Shown piece after piece: positions 8,294 through 15,715 of a DNA stretch of 35,651 nucleotides. The stretch's first letter is position 1. Every line of letters starts with the position of its first letter. The notes below the pieces were generated by a model that ran no database searches, was not told the origin of the DNA, and saw only the letters and a list, made by a program, of their open reading frames with translations. The position numbers were made by a program, and so were the translations under genes. The DNA lies in NCBI GenBank assembly GCA_903912525.1, contig CAIWHK010000052.1:1-35651 (forward strand). The letters run 5' to 3'. The DNA is from an uncultured bacterium. GTDB lineage: Bacteria; Krumholzibacteriota; Krumholzibacteriia; LZORAL124-64-63.

Positions 8294-8322
8294 ACCGTAG
8301 CATCCGGATGAGTGGGGGGCAA
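8294..8322 (-). promoter_or_regulatory. Possible promoter of the C69-phosphatase operon
   Basis: On the minus strand TTGCCC is followed after 17 bases by TACGGT, 35 bases upstream of the C69 start. The match to sigma70 consensus is moderate. The 18-bp palindrome at 8341-8358 lies 18 bases upstream of the -35 box. Confidence 0.3.
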
Positions 8323-8340
8323 CGGGCGGGGTGGTGAGCG

Positions 8341-8358
8341 ACTTGCGCCGGCGCAAGT
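8341..8358. repeat. Dispersed palindrome, copy 1 (perfect)
   Basis: ACTTGCGCCGGCGCAAGT is a perfect 18-bp palindrome with no central gap. It sits between the divergent C69 operon and a small secreted-protein gene. A second perfect copy is at 16749 and a near copy at 10569. The rest of 8260-8554 shows no gene and no terminator. Confidence 0.85.
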
Positions 8359-8554
8359 GGCGGCCGGACGGCCTCGCCCCTCACCTCGACGCGGGATTGG
8401 GCCTCACACCGTCGAATTGTGGATCGTGCCGGGGTTACACCCGACTCTTGCCTGTTTTTCATGCGTGCAACTGGCTTCCGGTGGTACATTCGTCGGATGG
8501 ATCTGCCGGAGGCATGCATGCCGGATGGGTGCTTATCGTGAGGAAGGGAATGAA

Positions 8555-9154
8555 ATGATAAAACGGTACCTCTTGGCCTTGGTTGCGGGGATCATTCTTG
8601 TCGCGATTGCAGGTGGGCCGGCCGCTGCCGGTAAGGTGGCTCCCATTCCGGAGGGGGGGCTCGTCGGCGCCACTTGGGTCACGAACATTGCGGCCGGCCA
8701 ATATTTCGGCCTGACGATCTTCAAGTTGCGCCCGCGTCAGGCGGGCTGGTTCATCGAGGGCAAATTTGGGCGCCGGATGACATATGAAAGTTCGGACTAC
8801 TACGAGAATATCTCGATCAGCGAGGCAGAGGGCTGGGGAGACTCATTCCTCAAGGAGGACGAGTCATACGACACGTTCGATGTCGGACTGACGTTCGCCT
8901 ACACCAATGCCTTCGCGTTGTACCTCGGGATCGGCCTGAGCGAAGTCGACAGCTACCGGCAGTACCACGACGATTTCGGGATTCTTGGCGACAACGGTGA
9001 CTATTGGATCGACGGAAGCATGAACGGGACGAAAATGAACACGGTCGGCGGTGCCATCATCCGTACCTCCGACACGGTGCTCCTGCAGATCGGCTGCGAT
9101 TCGCAACCGAAGGGGCTCAATATCGGCGTGGGCATCACCACAAACTGGCCGTGA
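8555..9154 (+). CDS. Secreted protein of unknown function, possibly a small beta-barrel
   Basis: The product has 199 residues. Residues 1-25 form a signal peptide ending AAA. The mature part alternates hydrophobic and polar residues in strand-like segments (TFDVGLTFAYT, FALYLGIGLSEVD, LNIGVGITTNW near the end), which suggests a small outer-membrane barrel, though there is no terminal aromatic. I do not recognise a family. The start is ATG with AGGAAGGG just upstream; an in-frame ATG at 8525 lacks a ribosome site. The stop overlaps a possible start of the next gene by one base. Codon use looks less GC-biased than in neighbouring housekeeping genes. Confidence 0.7.
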   Translation: MIKRYLLALVAGIILVAIAGGPAAAGKVAPIPEGGLVGATWVTNIAAGQYFGLTIFKLRPRQAGWFIEGKFGRRMTYESSDYYENISISEAEGWGDSFLKEDESYDTFDVGLTFAYTNAFALYLGIGLSEVDSYRQYHDDFGILGDNGDYWIDGSMNGTKMNTVGGAIIRTSDTVLLQIGCDSQPKGLNIGVGITTNWP

Positions 9155-9177
9155 TGGTCGAAAATGGATGGTGGACA

Positions 9178-9579
9178 ATGGCAATTACAAAGGAGCCCGG
9201 CAAGCTAGGGATGCCCTGGCGGCATACAGCGGCGATGCTTTTCGTCATCCTGATCGCTTCAGGCTGGGCGAGCAGCGCCCTGGCGGGTTACAAGCAGACA
9301 TTCGTCGCGCTAATGAACGAGAACTACGGGCGAATTTGCCACCTGAAGCTCGAGGGATGGGGCGGCCGCACCCTGCGGGTGGACTGGACGGCAGAGACCG
9401 TAAAGCTACACATCCTGAGAGTCATGGCTGAAATCGGCGAGGCTAAGGAGGAGCTTTACGGCGATGGTGTCCGATATCTCAAGTTCCCGAACGACGTCGG
9501 CGGCTATAATGTAGTGGATTGGCAAACGGGGGAAAAGAAGTCGGTCGATGAACGGGCCCCTTATTACTTCCCTGATTGA
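9178..9579 (+). CDS. Small secreted protein of unknown function
   Basis: The product has 133 residues from this start. A hydrophobic signal segment (about residues 15-36, ending ALA) precedes a mature domain of about 97 residues with CHLKLEGWGGRTLRVDW, a helical stretch and a charged end (ERAPYYFPD). No family was recognised. The start is uncertain: ATG 9154 overlaps the upstream stop (TGATG), ATG 9178 gives this version, and ATG 9211 gives the cleanest signal peptide but AAGGAG lies 15 bases away. It follows the barrel-like gene on the same strand and is probably co-transcribed. GC content is lower than in flanking genes. Confidence 0.6.
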   Translation: MAITKEPGKLGMPWRHTAAMLFVILIASGWASSALAGYKQTFVALMNENYGRICHLKLEGWGGRTLRVDWTAETVKLHILRVMAEIGEAKEELYGDGVRYLKFPNDVGGYNVVDWQTGEKKSVDERAPYYFPD

Positions 9580-9651
9580 AGGCTTGGGGTGCCACGCGAG
9601 GTCCCGACACGCGGTGGCTCGCCGTCCCGGCGCGCAGGAGGGTTATAGCTC

Positions 9652-10536
9652 ATGAACCGGGAATTGGTCGATACCCACGTCCACCTGAACCACCCGCCCC
9701 TGAGCGACGACCCGGCCGCGGTTCTGGCCCGCGCCGCCGCCGCCGGCGTGACCCGCGTTGTCGTCCCGGCCTACGACGCCCCATGTTGGGAAGACCTCGA
9801 TAACCTGGCAAAGCACGCCGGTGTTTCCATCGCCCTCGGCCTGCATCCCTGGCTGGCCCATGACCTGGCCGGCCAGGTGGCGGGGCTGCAGGGTTCGCCC
9901 CCGGCCAAGCCCGCCGCGGGCGCCATCATGCCCATGGAACCGATGCCCGGCGCCGGGTCGGCCGCGCCCACGGGAGCCGAGCTGGACCGGTTCATCTACC
10001 AGCTGGCCTCGCGCGTGGCGGCGTCGCGGCCGGTGGCGATCGGCGAGATCGGCCTCGACACGAAGATCAACGCCAGCGGCCTGGTGCAGCAGATGCCGCT
10101 GTTCGAGCGGCAACTGGCCCTGGCGGTCGATCTCGACCTGCCGGTGATCCTGCACTGCCGCGGCGCCTTCGAGGAGATGCTGGCGGCGGTGGCGAAGCAT
10201 CGCGGACGCCTGCGCGGGGTGTTGCACGCGTTCTCGCGCGGGCCCGAGCTGGCCGAGCGGTTCATTGACGCCGGATTGCACATCGCGCTCGGCGGCGCCG
10301 CCACGCGGGTGCGGGCGACGCAGGTGCGGCGGGCGGTGCAGAAGGCCCCGCTGGAGCGGCTGGTGCTGGAGACCGATGCGCCGTCGATCGGGCTCGAGGG
10401 CATCAACCCCGAACAAACCGAACCGCGTCACGTCCACGACGTGGCCGTGGCCGTGGCGGCGCTGCGCGGAATGACGATCGAAGCGCTCGCCGAGGCGACG
10501 ACGGCCAACGCGCGCGTGCTGTTCAACCTGCCCTGA
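9652..10536 (+). CDS. tatD: TatD-family metal-dependent hydrolase/DNase
   Basis: The product has 294 residues, slightly longer than the usual 260. Metal-site motifs are present: DTHVHL (H9, H11), IGEIGLD (E132), ILHCRG (H168), LHAFSRG (H192) and ETDAPS (D242). TatD enzymes are cytoplasmic metal-dependent 3'-5' nucleases linked to DNA and RNA turnover. An unusual Pro/Ala/Met-rich stretch (about residues 80-108) is inserted between GLHPW and the IGEIGLD strand and accounts for the extra length. The start is ATG with GGAGGG about 11 bases upstream. It lies alone between unknown secreted genes and hflK. Confidence 0.92.
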   Translation: MNRELVDTHVHLNHPPLSDDPAAVLARAAAAGVTRVVVPAYDAPCWEDLDNLAKHAGVSIALGLHPWLAHDLAGQVAGLQGSPPAKPAAGAIMPMEPMPGAGSAAPTGAELDRFIYQLASRVAASRPVAIGEIGLDTKINASGLVQQMPLFERQLALAVDLDLPVILHCRGAFEEMLAAVAKHRGRLRGVLHAFSRGPELAERFIDAGLHIALGGAATRVRATQVRRAVQKAPLERLVLETDAPSIGLEGINPEQTEPRHVHDVAVAVAALRGMTIEALAEATTANARVLFNLP

Positions 10537-10568
10537 GGCATCCGTCGGCGGTGCCGGTTCGCCGAGGC

Positions 10569-10586
10569 ACTTGCGCCGGCGCAACT
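10569..10586. repeat. Dispersed palindrome, copy 2 (imperfect)
   Basis: ACTTGCGCCGGCGCAACT keeps the 14-bp perfect core TTGCGCCGGCGCAA (10571-10584) and the left flank; the right flank differs at the penultimate base. It lies in the 194-base gap between tatD and hflK, about 145 bases before hflK. Confidence 0.75.
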
Positions 10587-10730
10587 TGCCGGGCCCTGAA
10601 TAATCCCGTGCCCCCCCGGTTACTTCCCGGTACACTCACGGTCGCTTCCCCGGCGCGGGGGACGGCGGCCGCAAACTGGGGGGCGCCGCCGACCGCTGCG
10701 CCCTCCGTCCGCGCCAAGGAGATGTCTGCC

Positions 10731-11768
10731 ATGGACCAGAACGACGGTTTCCACGATTCCGCGCAGGACAACGCCGGCGCCTTCGGGCGTCCGCCCCTGC
10801 GGCCGATCAAGGTGCCGCGCTTCCGCCTGCCCAACCTGAAGCCGCGGCTGGTGCTGCGGGTGCTGGGCGCCTTCGTGGCGGCGATGGTGCTGCTGTCGGG
10901 CTTCTACACGATCGGGCCGGAAGAGGCGGGCCTGGTGCTGCGCTTCGGGCGCTACGTGCGCACCGCCGAGCCGGGGCTGCACTTCAAGGCGCCGCTGGGT
11001 GTCGAAGTCGTGCGCAAGGTGCCCATCCAGCGGCAGTTGAAGGAGGAGTTCGGGTTCCGCACCGTGCGGGCCGGCGTCAACACCGAGTACTCGACCGAAT
11101 CCTACCTCGACGAGTCCAGCATGCTGACCGGCGACCTGAACGCCGCCGTGGTCGAGTGGGTGGTGCAGTACCGCATCCGCGATCCGTACAAGTTCCTGTT
11201 CGAGGTGCGCAACGTCGAGGAGACCCTGCGCGACATGAGCGAGGCCGTCATGCGCCGCGCCGTCGGCGACCGCACCGTGAACGAGGTGCTGACGATCGGC
11301 CGCGCCGAGGTGGCGGCCAGGGTGCAGGTCGACCTCCAGGAACTGGTGAACGAGTACCAGATGGGCATCAGTGTCGACCAGATCGTGTTGCAGGACATCA
11401 ACCCGCCCGATCCGGTCAAGCCCTCCTTCAACGCCGTCAACGAGGCGCAGCAGGAGCGCGAGAAGCTGATCAACCAGGCACAGTCCGAGTACAACCGCGA
11501 GATTCCGCGCGCCAGCGGCGAGGCCGAGCAGACCATCCAGGAGGCCGAGGGCTACGCGCTGAACCGCGTCAACCGCGCCGAGGGCGATGCGTCGGCGTTC
11601 AACGCGCTGTACGACGAGTACCGCAAGGCGCCCGAGGTGACGCGCCGCCGCATGTACCTCGAGACCATGTCGCAGGTGCTGCCGCAGGTGCGCAGCAAGG
11701 TCATCGTCGACGACAAGGTGCGCGGGGTGCTGCCGCTGCTGAACCTCGACGGCAAGGGAGGCAAGTAA
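10731..11768 (+). CDS. hflK: HflK, SPFH/prohibitin-family membrane protein
   Basis: The product has 345 residues. A proline-rich cytoplasmic N-terminus is followed by one transmembrane helix (about residues 40-60) and an SPFH/band-7 domain (GPEEAGLVLRFGRYVRTAEPGLHFKAP begins it at about 64, given in parts GPEEAGLVLRFGRY and AEPGLHFKAP), then a helical Gln/Glu-rich segment (NEAQQEREKLINQAQSEYN, about 240-258). HflK and HflC form a complex around the FtsH protease and limit its attack on membrane proteins. ATG 10731 was chosen because AAGGAG sits nine bases upstream; ATG 10722 directly abuts that site. hflC follows after one base. Confidence 0.95.
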   Translation: MDQNDGFHDSAQDNAGAFGRPPLRPIKVPRFRLPNLKPRLVLRVLGAFVAAMVLLSGFYTIGPEEAGLVLRFGRYVRTAEPGLHFKAPLGVEVVRKVPIQRQLKEEFGFRTVRAGVNTEYSTESYLDESSMLTGDLNAAVVEWVVQYRIRDPYKFLFEVRNVEETLRDMSEAVMRRAVGDRTVNEVLTIGRAEVAARVQVDLQELVNEYQMGISVDQIVLQDINPPDPVKPSFNAVNEAQQEREKLINQAQSEYNREIPRASGEAEQTIQEAEGYALNRVNRAEGDASAFNALYDEYRKAPEVTRRRMYLETMSQVLPQVRSKVIVDDKVRGVLPLLNLDGKGGK

Positions 11769-11769
11769 G

Positions 11770-12705
11770 ATGAAGAAGATCATCATCGCCGCCGGCGTCC
11801 TTGTCGTCCTGCTCGTGTTGATGTCGGCGTACATCGTGCAGGAGCCCGAGCAGGTCGTCGTCACCCAGTTCGGCAAGCCCGTGGGCCGGCCCATCACGAC
11901 GCCGGGCCTGAAGTTTCGCACGCCACTGATCCAGACCGTGCACCGCTTCGAGAAGCGGTTCATGGAGTGGGACGGCGACCCCAACCAGCTGCCGACGCGC
12001 GACAAGCGCTTCATCTGGGTGGACACGTATGCGCGCTGGCGCATCACCGACCCGCTGCTGTTCTACCAGCGCCTGCACAACGAGCGCGGGGCGCACACGC
12101 GGCTGGACGACATCCTGGACGGCGAGACGCGCAACGCCATCGCCAAGTACGACCTGGTGCAACTCGTCCGGACGTCGAACCGGCTCGCCGAGCGCACGGA
12201 GGTCGCCGTCGGCGACGAGACCGAGCTCGTCCAGATCGACAAGGGCCGCAACGACATCCGCCTGGAGATCCTGGCCAATGCCCGGCTGCGCGCGTCCGAC
12301 CTGGGCCTGGAGATCCTGGACATCGAGTTCAAGCGCATCAACTACGTGGACGAGGTGCAGCGGAAGGTCTACGAGCGGATGATTGCCGAACGCCAGCGCA
12401 TCGCCGACCGCTTCCGCAGCGAGGGCCAGGGCGAGGCGTCCCGCATCAAGGGCGAGAAGGACCGCGAGCTGGCGCGCATCCGTTCGGAGGCCTACCGGCG
12501 GGCCCAGGAGATCAAGGGCGCCGCCGACGGCCGCGCCACGGCGATCTACGCCAGCGCCTACAACCGTTCGGCCGACTCGAAGAACTTCTACGAGTTCGTG
12601 CGCACCATGCAGGCCTACGTGACGACGATGGACAGCACCTCAACGATGGTGATGTCCACGGATGGCGACTTCTACCGCTTCCTCAAGAGTAGCTCCGGCA
12701 AGTAG
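11770..12705 (+). CDS. hflC: HflC, SPFH/prohibitin-family partner of HflK
   Basis: The product has 311 residues, the usual size. An N-terminal transmembrane helix (about residues 3-23) leads into a band-7 domain (EPEQVVVTQFGKPVGRPI), then ERMIAERQRIADRFRSEG and GEKDRELARIRSEAYRRAQ, the conserved helical region, and a C-terminal FYEFVRTMQAY segment. With HflK it forms the periplasm-facing HflKC complex that regulates FtsH. It starts one base after the hflK stop, with AAGGGAGG upstream, and is followed by a strong terminator, so hflKC is a two-gene transcript. Confidence 0.96.
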   Translation: MKKIIIAAGVLVVLLVLMSAYIVQEPEQVVVTQFGKPVGRPITTPGLKFRTPLIQTVHRFEKRFMEWDGDPNQLPTRDKRFIWVDTYARWRITDPLLFYQRLHNERGAHTRLDDILDGETRNAIAKYDLVQLVRTSNRLAERTEVAVGDETELVQIDKGRNDIRLEILANARLRASDLGLEILDIEFKRINYVDEVQRKVYERMIAERQRIADRFRSEGQGEASRIKGEKDRELARIRSEAYRRAQEIKGAADGRATAIYASAYNRSADSKNFYEFVRTMQAYVTTMDSTSTMVMSTDGDFYRFLKSSSGK

Positions 12706-12723
12706 CGCCAGGGGCCGTGACGC

Positions 12724-12771
12724 AAAAGAGCGAGGGGTGATCGCGTCGTAGCGATCACCCCTCGCTCTTTT
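12724..12771. terminator. Bidirectional rho-independent terminator
   Basis: A perfect 21-bp stem (left arm 12724-12744, right arm 12751-12771) encloses the six-base loop GTCGTA. The left arm begins AAAAGAGCGAGGGG and the right arm ends in a T-run, so it can end both hflC (plus) and the response regulator (minus), which converge here. Confidence 0.92.
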
Positions 12772-12789
12772 CGCCCACGCCCCCCGGCG

Positions 12790-13470
12790 CTATGGCTGGA
12801 TGCCCGACTGCCGCAGCCACTCGTAAGCGGCCTGGAAGATATCCGTGCTGGTGCGCAGGCCCAGCTTCTTCTTGATGTGGGAGCGGTGGACTTCGACCGT
12901 CCGCGGGCTGATCTGCATCATCTCGGCGATCTCGGCGATCTCCTTGCCCTGGCCGGTCAGCTGGAAGAGTTCCAGTTCGCGGTTGCTCAGGACTTCGACC
13001 GGCGAGGCGACGCCCGGCGCGCGGCCGGTGCCCAGCTGCTCGACGGCGGACTGCGTCATCTTCTCGCTCAGGTAGATGCCGCCCTCGAGCACGCAACGGA
13101 TGGCGTCGCGGATGCGCTCGGTGCCGGCCTGCTTCATGATGTAGCCCTTGGCGCCGGCCTTCAGGCAACGCACGGCGTAGGTGTACTCGTCGTGCATCGA
13201 GACGGCCAGCGTCAGGATGTCCGGGTACCGCGTCTGCAGTTCCTTCAGGAGCGTCAGGCCGCTGCTGTTCTTCAGCGTGATGTCGATCAGGACCAGCTGC
13301 GGGCGGTCGCGCTCGACCATCTCGAGCGCCTGTTCCAGCGTCTCGGCCTCGCCGCACACTTCGAGGTCGGGCTCGAGCTGCAGGATGGCGCGGATGCCTG
13401 AGCGCACCAGAGGATGGTCATCGACGATGAGCAAGCGGTGCTTTGTGTTCGGAGCGGCGGCGTTGGCCAA
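12790..13470 (-). CDS. NarL/LuxR-family response regulator, orphan
   Basis: The product has 226 residues from a TTG start. The receiver domain (about 10-125) has the acidic pair D17/D18, phosphorylation site D63 in LIDITL, S91 and K113 in YIMK. The C-terminal LuxR-type helix-turn-helix (about 155-215) contains LSNRELELFQLTGQGKEIAE and SPRTVEVHRSHIKKKLG. It is a DNA-binding transcription regulator activated by phosphotransfer. TTG 13470 is preferred because GGGAG lies seven bases upstream and no ATG or GTG precedes the receiver; a TTG at 13533 is an alternative. No histidine kinase is adjacent, and its target genes cannot be told from the sequence. Confidence 0.93.
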   Translation of the reverse strand: MANAAAPNTKHRLLIVDDHPLVRSGIRAILQLEPDLEVCGEAETLEQALEMVERDRPQLVLIDITLKNSSGLTLLKELQTRYPDILTLAVSMHDEYTYAVRCLKAGAKGYIMKQAGTERIRDAIRCVLEGGIYLSEKMTQSAVEQLGTGRAPGVASPVEVLSNRELELFQLTGQGKEIAEIAEMMQISPRTVEVHRSHIKKKLGLRTSTDIFQAAYEWLRQSGIQP

Positions 13471-13616
13471 CGTGGATCTCCCGGAAACTCTGGGCGGCCC
13501 GGTTGGGCGATCGGAACGCCGGGCCGGCGTCAAAAGGCTGATTTTCCGATCCCCCGTATGTTAACAGTTCAGATCCGCTTGGAAAACCACGAACCGGACA
13601 TTTTTCGCCAATTTTC

Positions 13617-14249
13617 TCAATATCCCAGACTCACAAAGGACTTCATGAGGCTCCGCGACAGGCCCTCCTGCACGTCCCGGGCGCTGCCGGCCCAGCCGGC
13701 GTCCCGCAGCGTCGTGACGAAATCGCGATGGGTTCGCCCGGCCCGGTAGTCCGGCTCGCGCGGCGGGTGCTGCAGGTACCGGTCCAGCAGCGCCAGGTCG
13801 GGATCCACCAGCAGGGTGGTGGTGTAGTGGGCCAGGCCGCGCTCGCGGCGCAGGCACGAACCACCCAGCTTGCGGTCGCCCAGCGCCAGGTCCGAGACGC
13901 CGCGCTGCGTCACGCCCGCCACGCCGCACGCGGCCAGCGCGTTGATGACGAGGTCGGACGCCAGCTTGAACGCCGCCGGGATACCGCCCAGCCCCGGCAG
14001 CGGCAACACCAACGCGACGATGACGTTGCCCGGGTCCAGCACCACGGCGCCGCCGCCGCCCGGGCGCCGGTACACGGGAACGCCGTCGGCGGCGATGGCC
14101 GCCTCGTGCAGCTCGCGCGCCGCATTGCCGCCGCGCCCGATCACGACCGCCACTTCGTCAGGCCGGTACACGCGGCAAAGCGCGCGCCCGGTGGCGCGCG
14201 CTTCGGCGACCAGATCGTCCTCCTGGTCGTAGGGGAGGATGCCTTCCAC
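13617..14249 (-). CDS. Lipoate-protein ligase A-type (BPL/LPL catalytic domain)
   Basis: The product has 210 residues, a single catalytic domain. Motifs are YRRPGGGGAVVLDPGN (residues 60-75), equivalent to the lipoate-binding RRxTGGGxVxHD loop, and SDLALGDRKLGGSCLRR with K127, the lysine expected to contact lipoyl-AMP. The family attaches lipoate or octanoate to E2 and H proteins; no separate C-terminal domain is present. The GTG start lies four bases after the stop of the E3 gene, so it is the last gene of the 2-oxo acid dehydrogenase operon, and its natural target is probably K42 of the E2 encoded there. GSCLRR replaces the usual GSAQ, so octanoyl transfer versus ligation cannot be decided. 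Confidence 0.87.
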   Translation of the reverse strand: MEGILPYDQEDDLVAEARATGRALCRVYRPDEVAVVIGRGGNAARELHEAAIAADGVPVYRRPGGGGAVVLDPGNVIVALVLPLPGLGGIPAAFKLASDLVINALAACGVAGVTQRGVSDLALGDRKLGGSCLRRERGLAHYTTTLLVDPDLALLDRYLQHPPREPDYRAGRTHRDFVTTLRDAGWAGSARDVQEGLSRSLMKSFVSLGY

Positions 14250-14253
14250 GCCG

Positions 14254-15678
14254 CTACCGGACCTTGCGCGGCGGGTTGATGTGCACCGCCTCGCCGGCCG
14301 CGACCTCGGCCGCCTCCATGAGCGCCTCGGACAGCGTCGGGTGCGGATGGATCGTCACCATGAGGTCCTCCAGCGTGGCGCCCATCTCGACCGCGAGGGT
14401 GGCCTCGGCGATCAGTTCGCTGGCCATCGGCCCGACGATGCCCACGCCCAGGATGAGCCCCGTGTCCGGCTCGGCGATCATCTTCACCAGGCCGTCGGTG
14501 CGGCCCAGCGTGCGCGCGCGGCCCAGCGCCGACAGCGGGAAGCGACCGATGTTCACGGCGATGCCCTGTTCTTCGGCCTCGCGCTCGGTCAGGCCCGTCC
14601 AGGCGATCTCCGGGTCGGTGAAGACGACGGCCGGGATGGCGCGGTTGTCGAAGACGGCGTCGCCCTTGCCGATGACCTCGGCCGCGACCTTGCCCTCGCG
14701 GCTGGCCTTGTGCGCCAGCATGGGGCCGGTGGCGGCATCGCCGATGGCGAAGATGTTCGGCTCGTCGGTGCGGCAGTCGGGGCCCGTCAGGATGAAGCCC
14801 TTGTCGTCGGTCTTCACCCGCGTGTTCTCGAGGCCGATGTCGTCGGTGTTCGGCCGCCGGCCGATCGCCACCAGCACCTGCGCGTAGTGCTTCTCGATCG
14901 TCTGGCCGCCGTGTTCGATGCGCACGTCGAAGCCGCCGCCGCCTGCTTCAGCGATCGACAGCACCTTCGAGTCGACCATGATCTCTTCCAGGCGCTCGGT
15001 GACCTGCTTCACCATCACGTCCACCAGGTCGAAGTCGGCGCCCATGAGCAGGCGCGGGAAGAATTCGACCACCGACACCTTCGAGCCCAGGCCCTGGTAG
15101 ACCAGGCCCATCTCCAGCCCGATGTAGCCGCCGCCCACCACGAGCAGGCTCTCCGGCACGCAGGGCAGCTTCAGCGCATCGGCGCTCGACCACACCGACT
15201 GCACGATGCCCGCCGGCAGCCGGTTCAGGCTCGATCCGGTGGCGATGATGGCCTGCTTGAAGTCGACGCCCGAAACTTCGCCGCCCTCGAGCGACAGGGA
15301 GGTGGGCGAGGTGAACCGCGCATGGCCGCGCAGCACGGTCACGCCGCGCCGCTTCAGCAGCCCCTTGATGCCGTCGCTGAGCCCCTGCACGATGCCGTCG
15401 GTCCACTCGCGCAGCTTCACCGGGTCGATCTTCACGTTGTCGAACGTCAGGCCGAACTCGGCCGCGCGGCGCGCCGTCTCCTGGATCTCGACCGTGTGGA
15501 TCAGCGCCTTCGAGGGGATGCAGCCCTCCAGCAGGCAGGTGCCGCCGGGGCGTTCGCGGCTCTCGACCAGCAGCACGTTCTCGCCGAGGTCGGCCAGGCG
15601 CAGCGCCGCGACGTAGCCGCCGGGGCCGCTGCCGATGACGACGACGTCGGTCTCTTCACGCAGGCTTCCCATCACCAT
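14254..15678 (-). CDS. lpdA: Dihydrolipoamide dehydrogenase (E3)
   Basis: The product has 474 residues, full length. It has the FAD-binding motif VVVIGSGPGGYVAALR (about 12-27), the redox-active cysteines C48 and C53 in GGTCLLEGCIPSKAL, the NAD-binding loop VVGGGYIGLEMG, a second FAD motif IFAIGDA and the C-terminal HPHPTLSEAL with the active-site base. E3 reoxidises the lipoyl groups of E2, reducing NAD. ATG 15678 has TAGGAG seven bases upstream; ATG 15672 is in frame nearby. It follows the E2 gene by 37 bases and precedes the lipoate ligase by four. Confidence 0.97.
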   Translation of the reverse strand: MVMGSLREETDVVVIGSGPGGYVAALRLADLGENVLLVESRERPGGTCLLEGCIPSKALIHTVEIQETARRAAEFGLTFDNVKIDPVKLREWTDGIVQGLSDGIKGLLKRRGVTVLRGHARFTSPTSLSLEGGEVSGVDFKQAIIATGSSLNRLPAGIVQSVWSSADALKLPCVPESLLVVGGGYIGLEMGLVYQGLGSKVSVVEFFPRLLMGADFDLVDVMVKQVTERLEEIMVDSKVLSIAEAGGGGFDVRIEHGGQTIEKHYAQVLVAIGRRPNTDDIGLENTRVKTDDKGFILTGPDCRTDEPNIFAIGDAATGPMLAHKASREGKVAAEVIGKGDAVFDNRAIPAVVFTDPEIAWTGLTEREAEEQGIAVNIGRFPLSALGRARTLGRTDGLVKMIAEPDTGLILGVGIVGPMASELIAEATLAVEMGATLEDLMVTIHPHPTLSEALMEAAEVAAGEAVHINPPRKVR

Positions 15679-15715
15679 GTGCGGTCTCCTACCATGTCCG
15701 GTCTTCTTGGTAAGC

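Noticed and set aside
8660-8675. Defence-island interpretation of the small secreted genes
   Set aside because: No nuclease, toxin-antitoxin, helicase or sensor motif is present; signal peptides point to the envelope instead.
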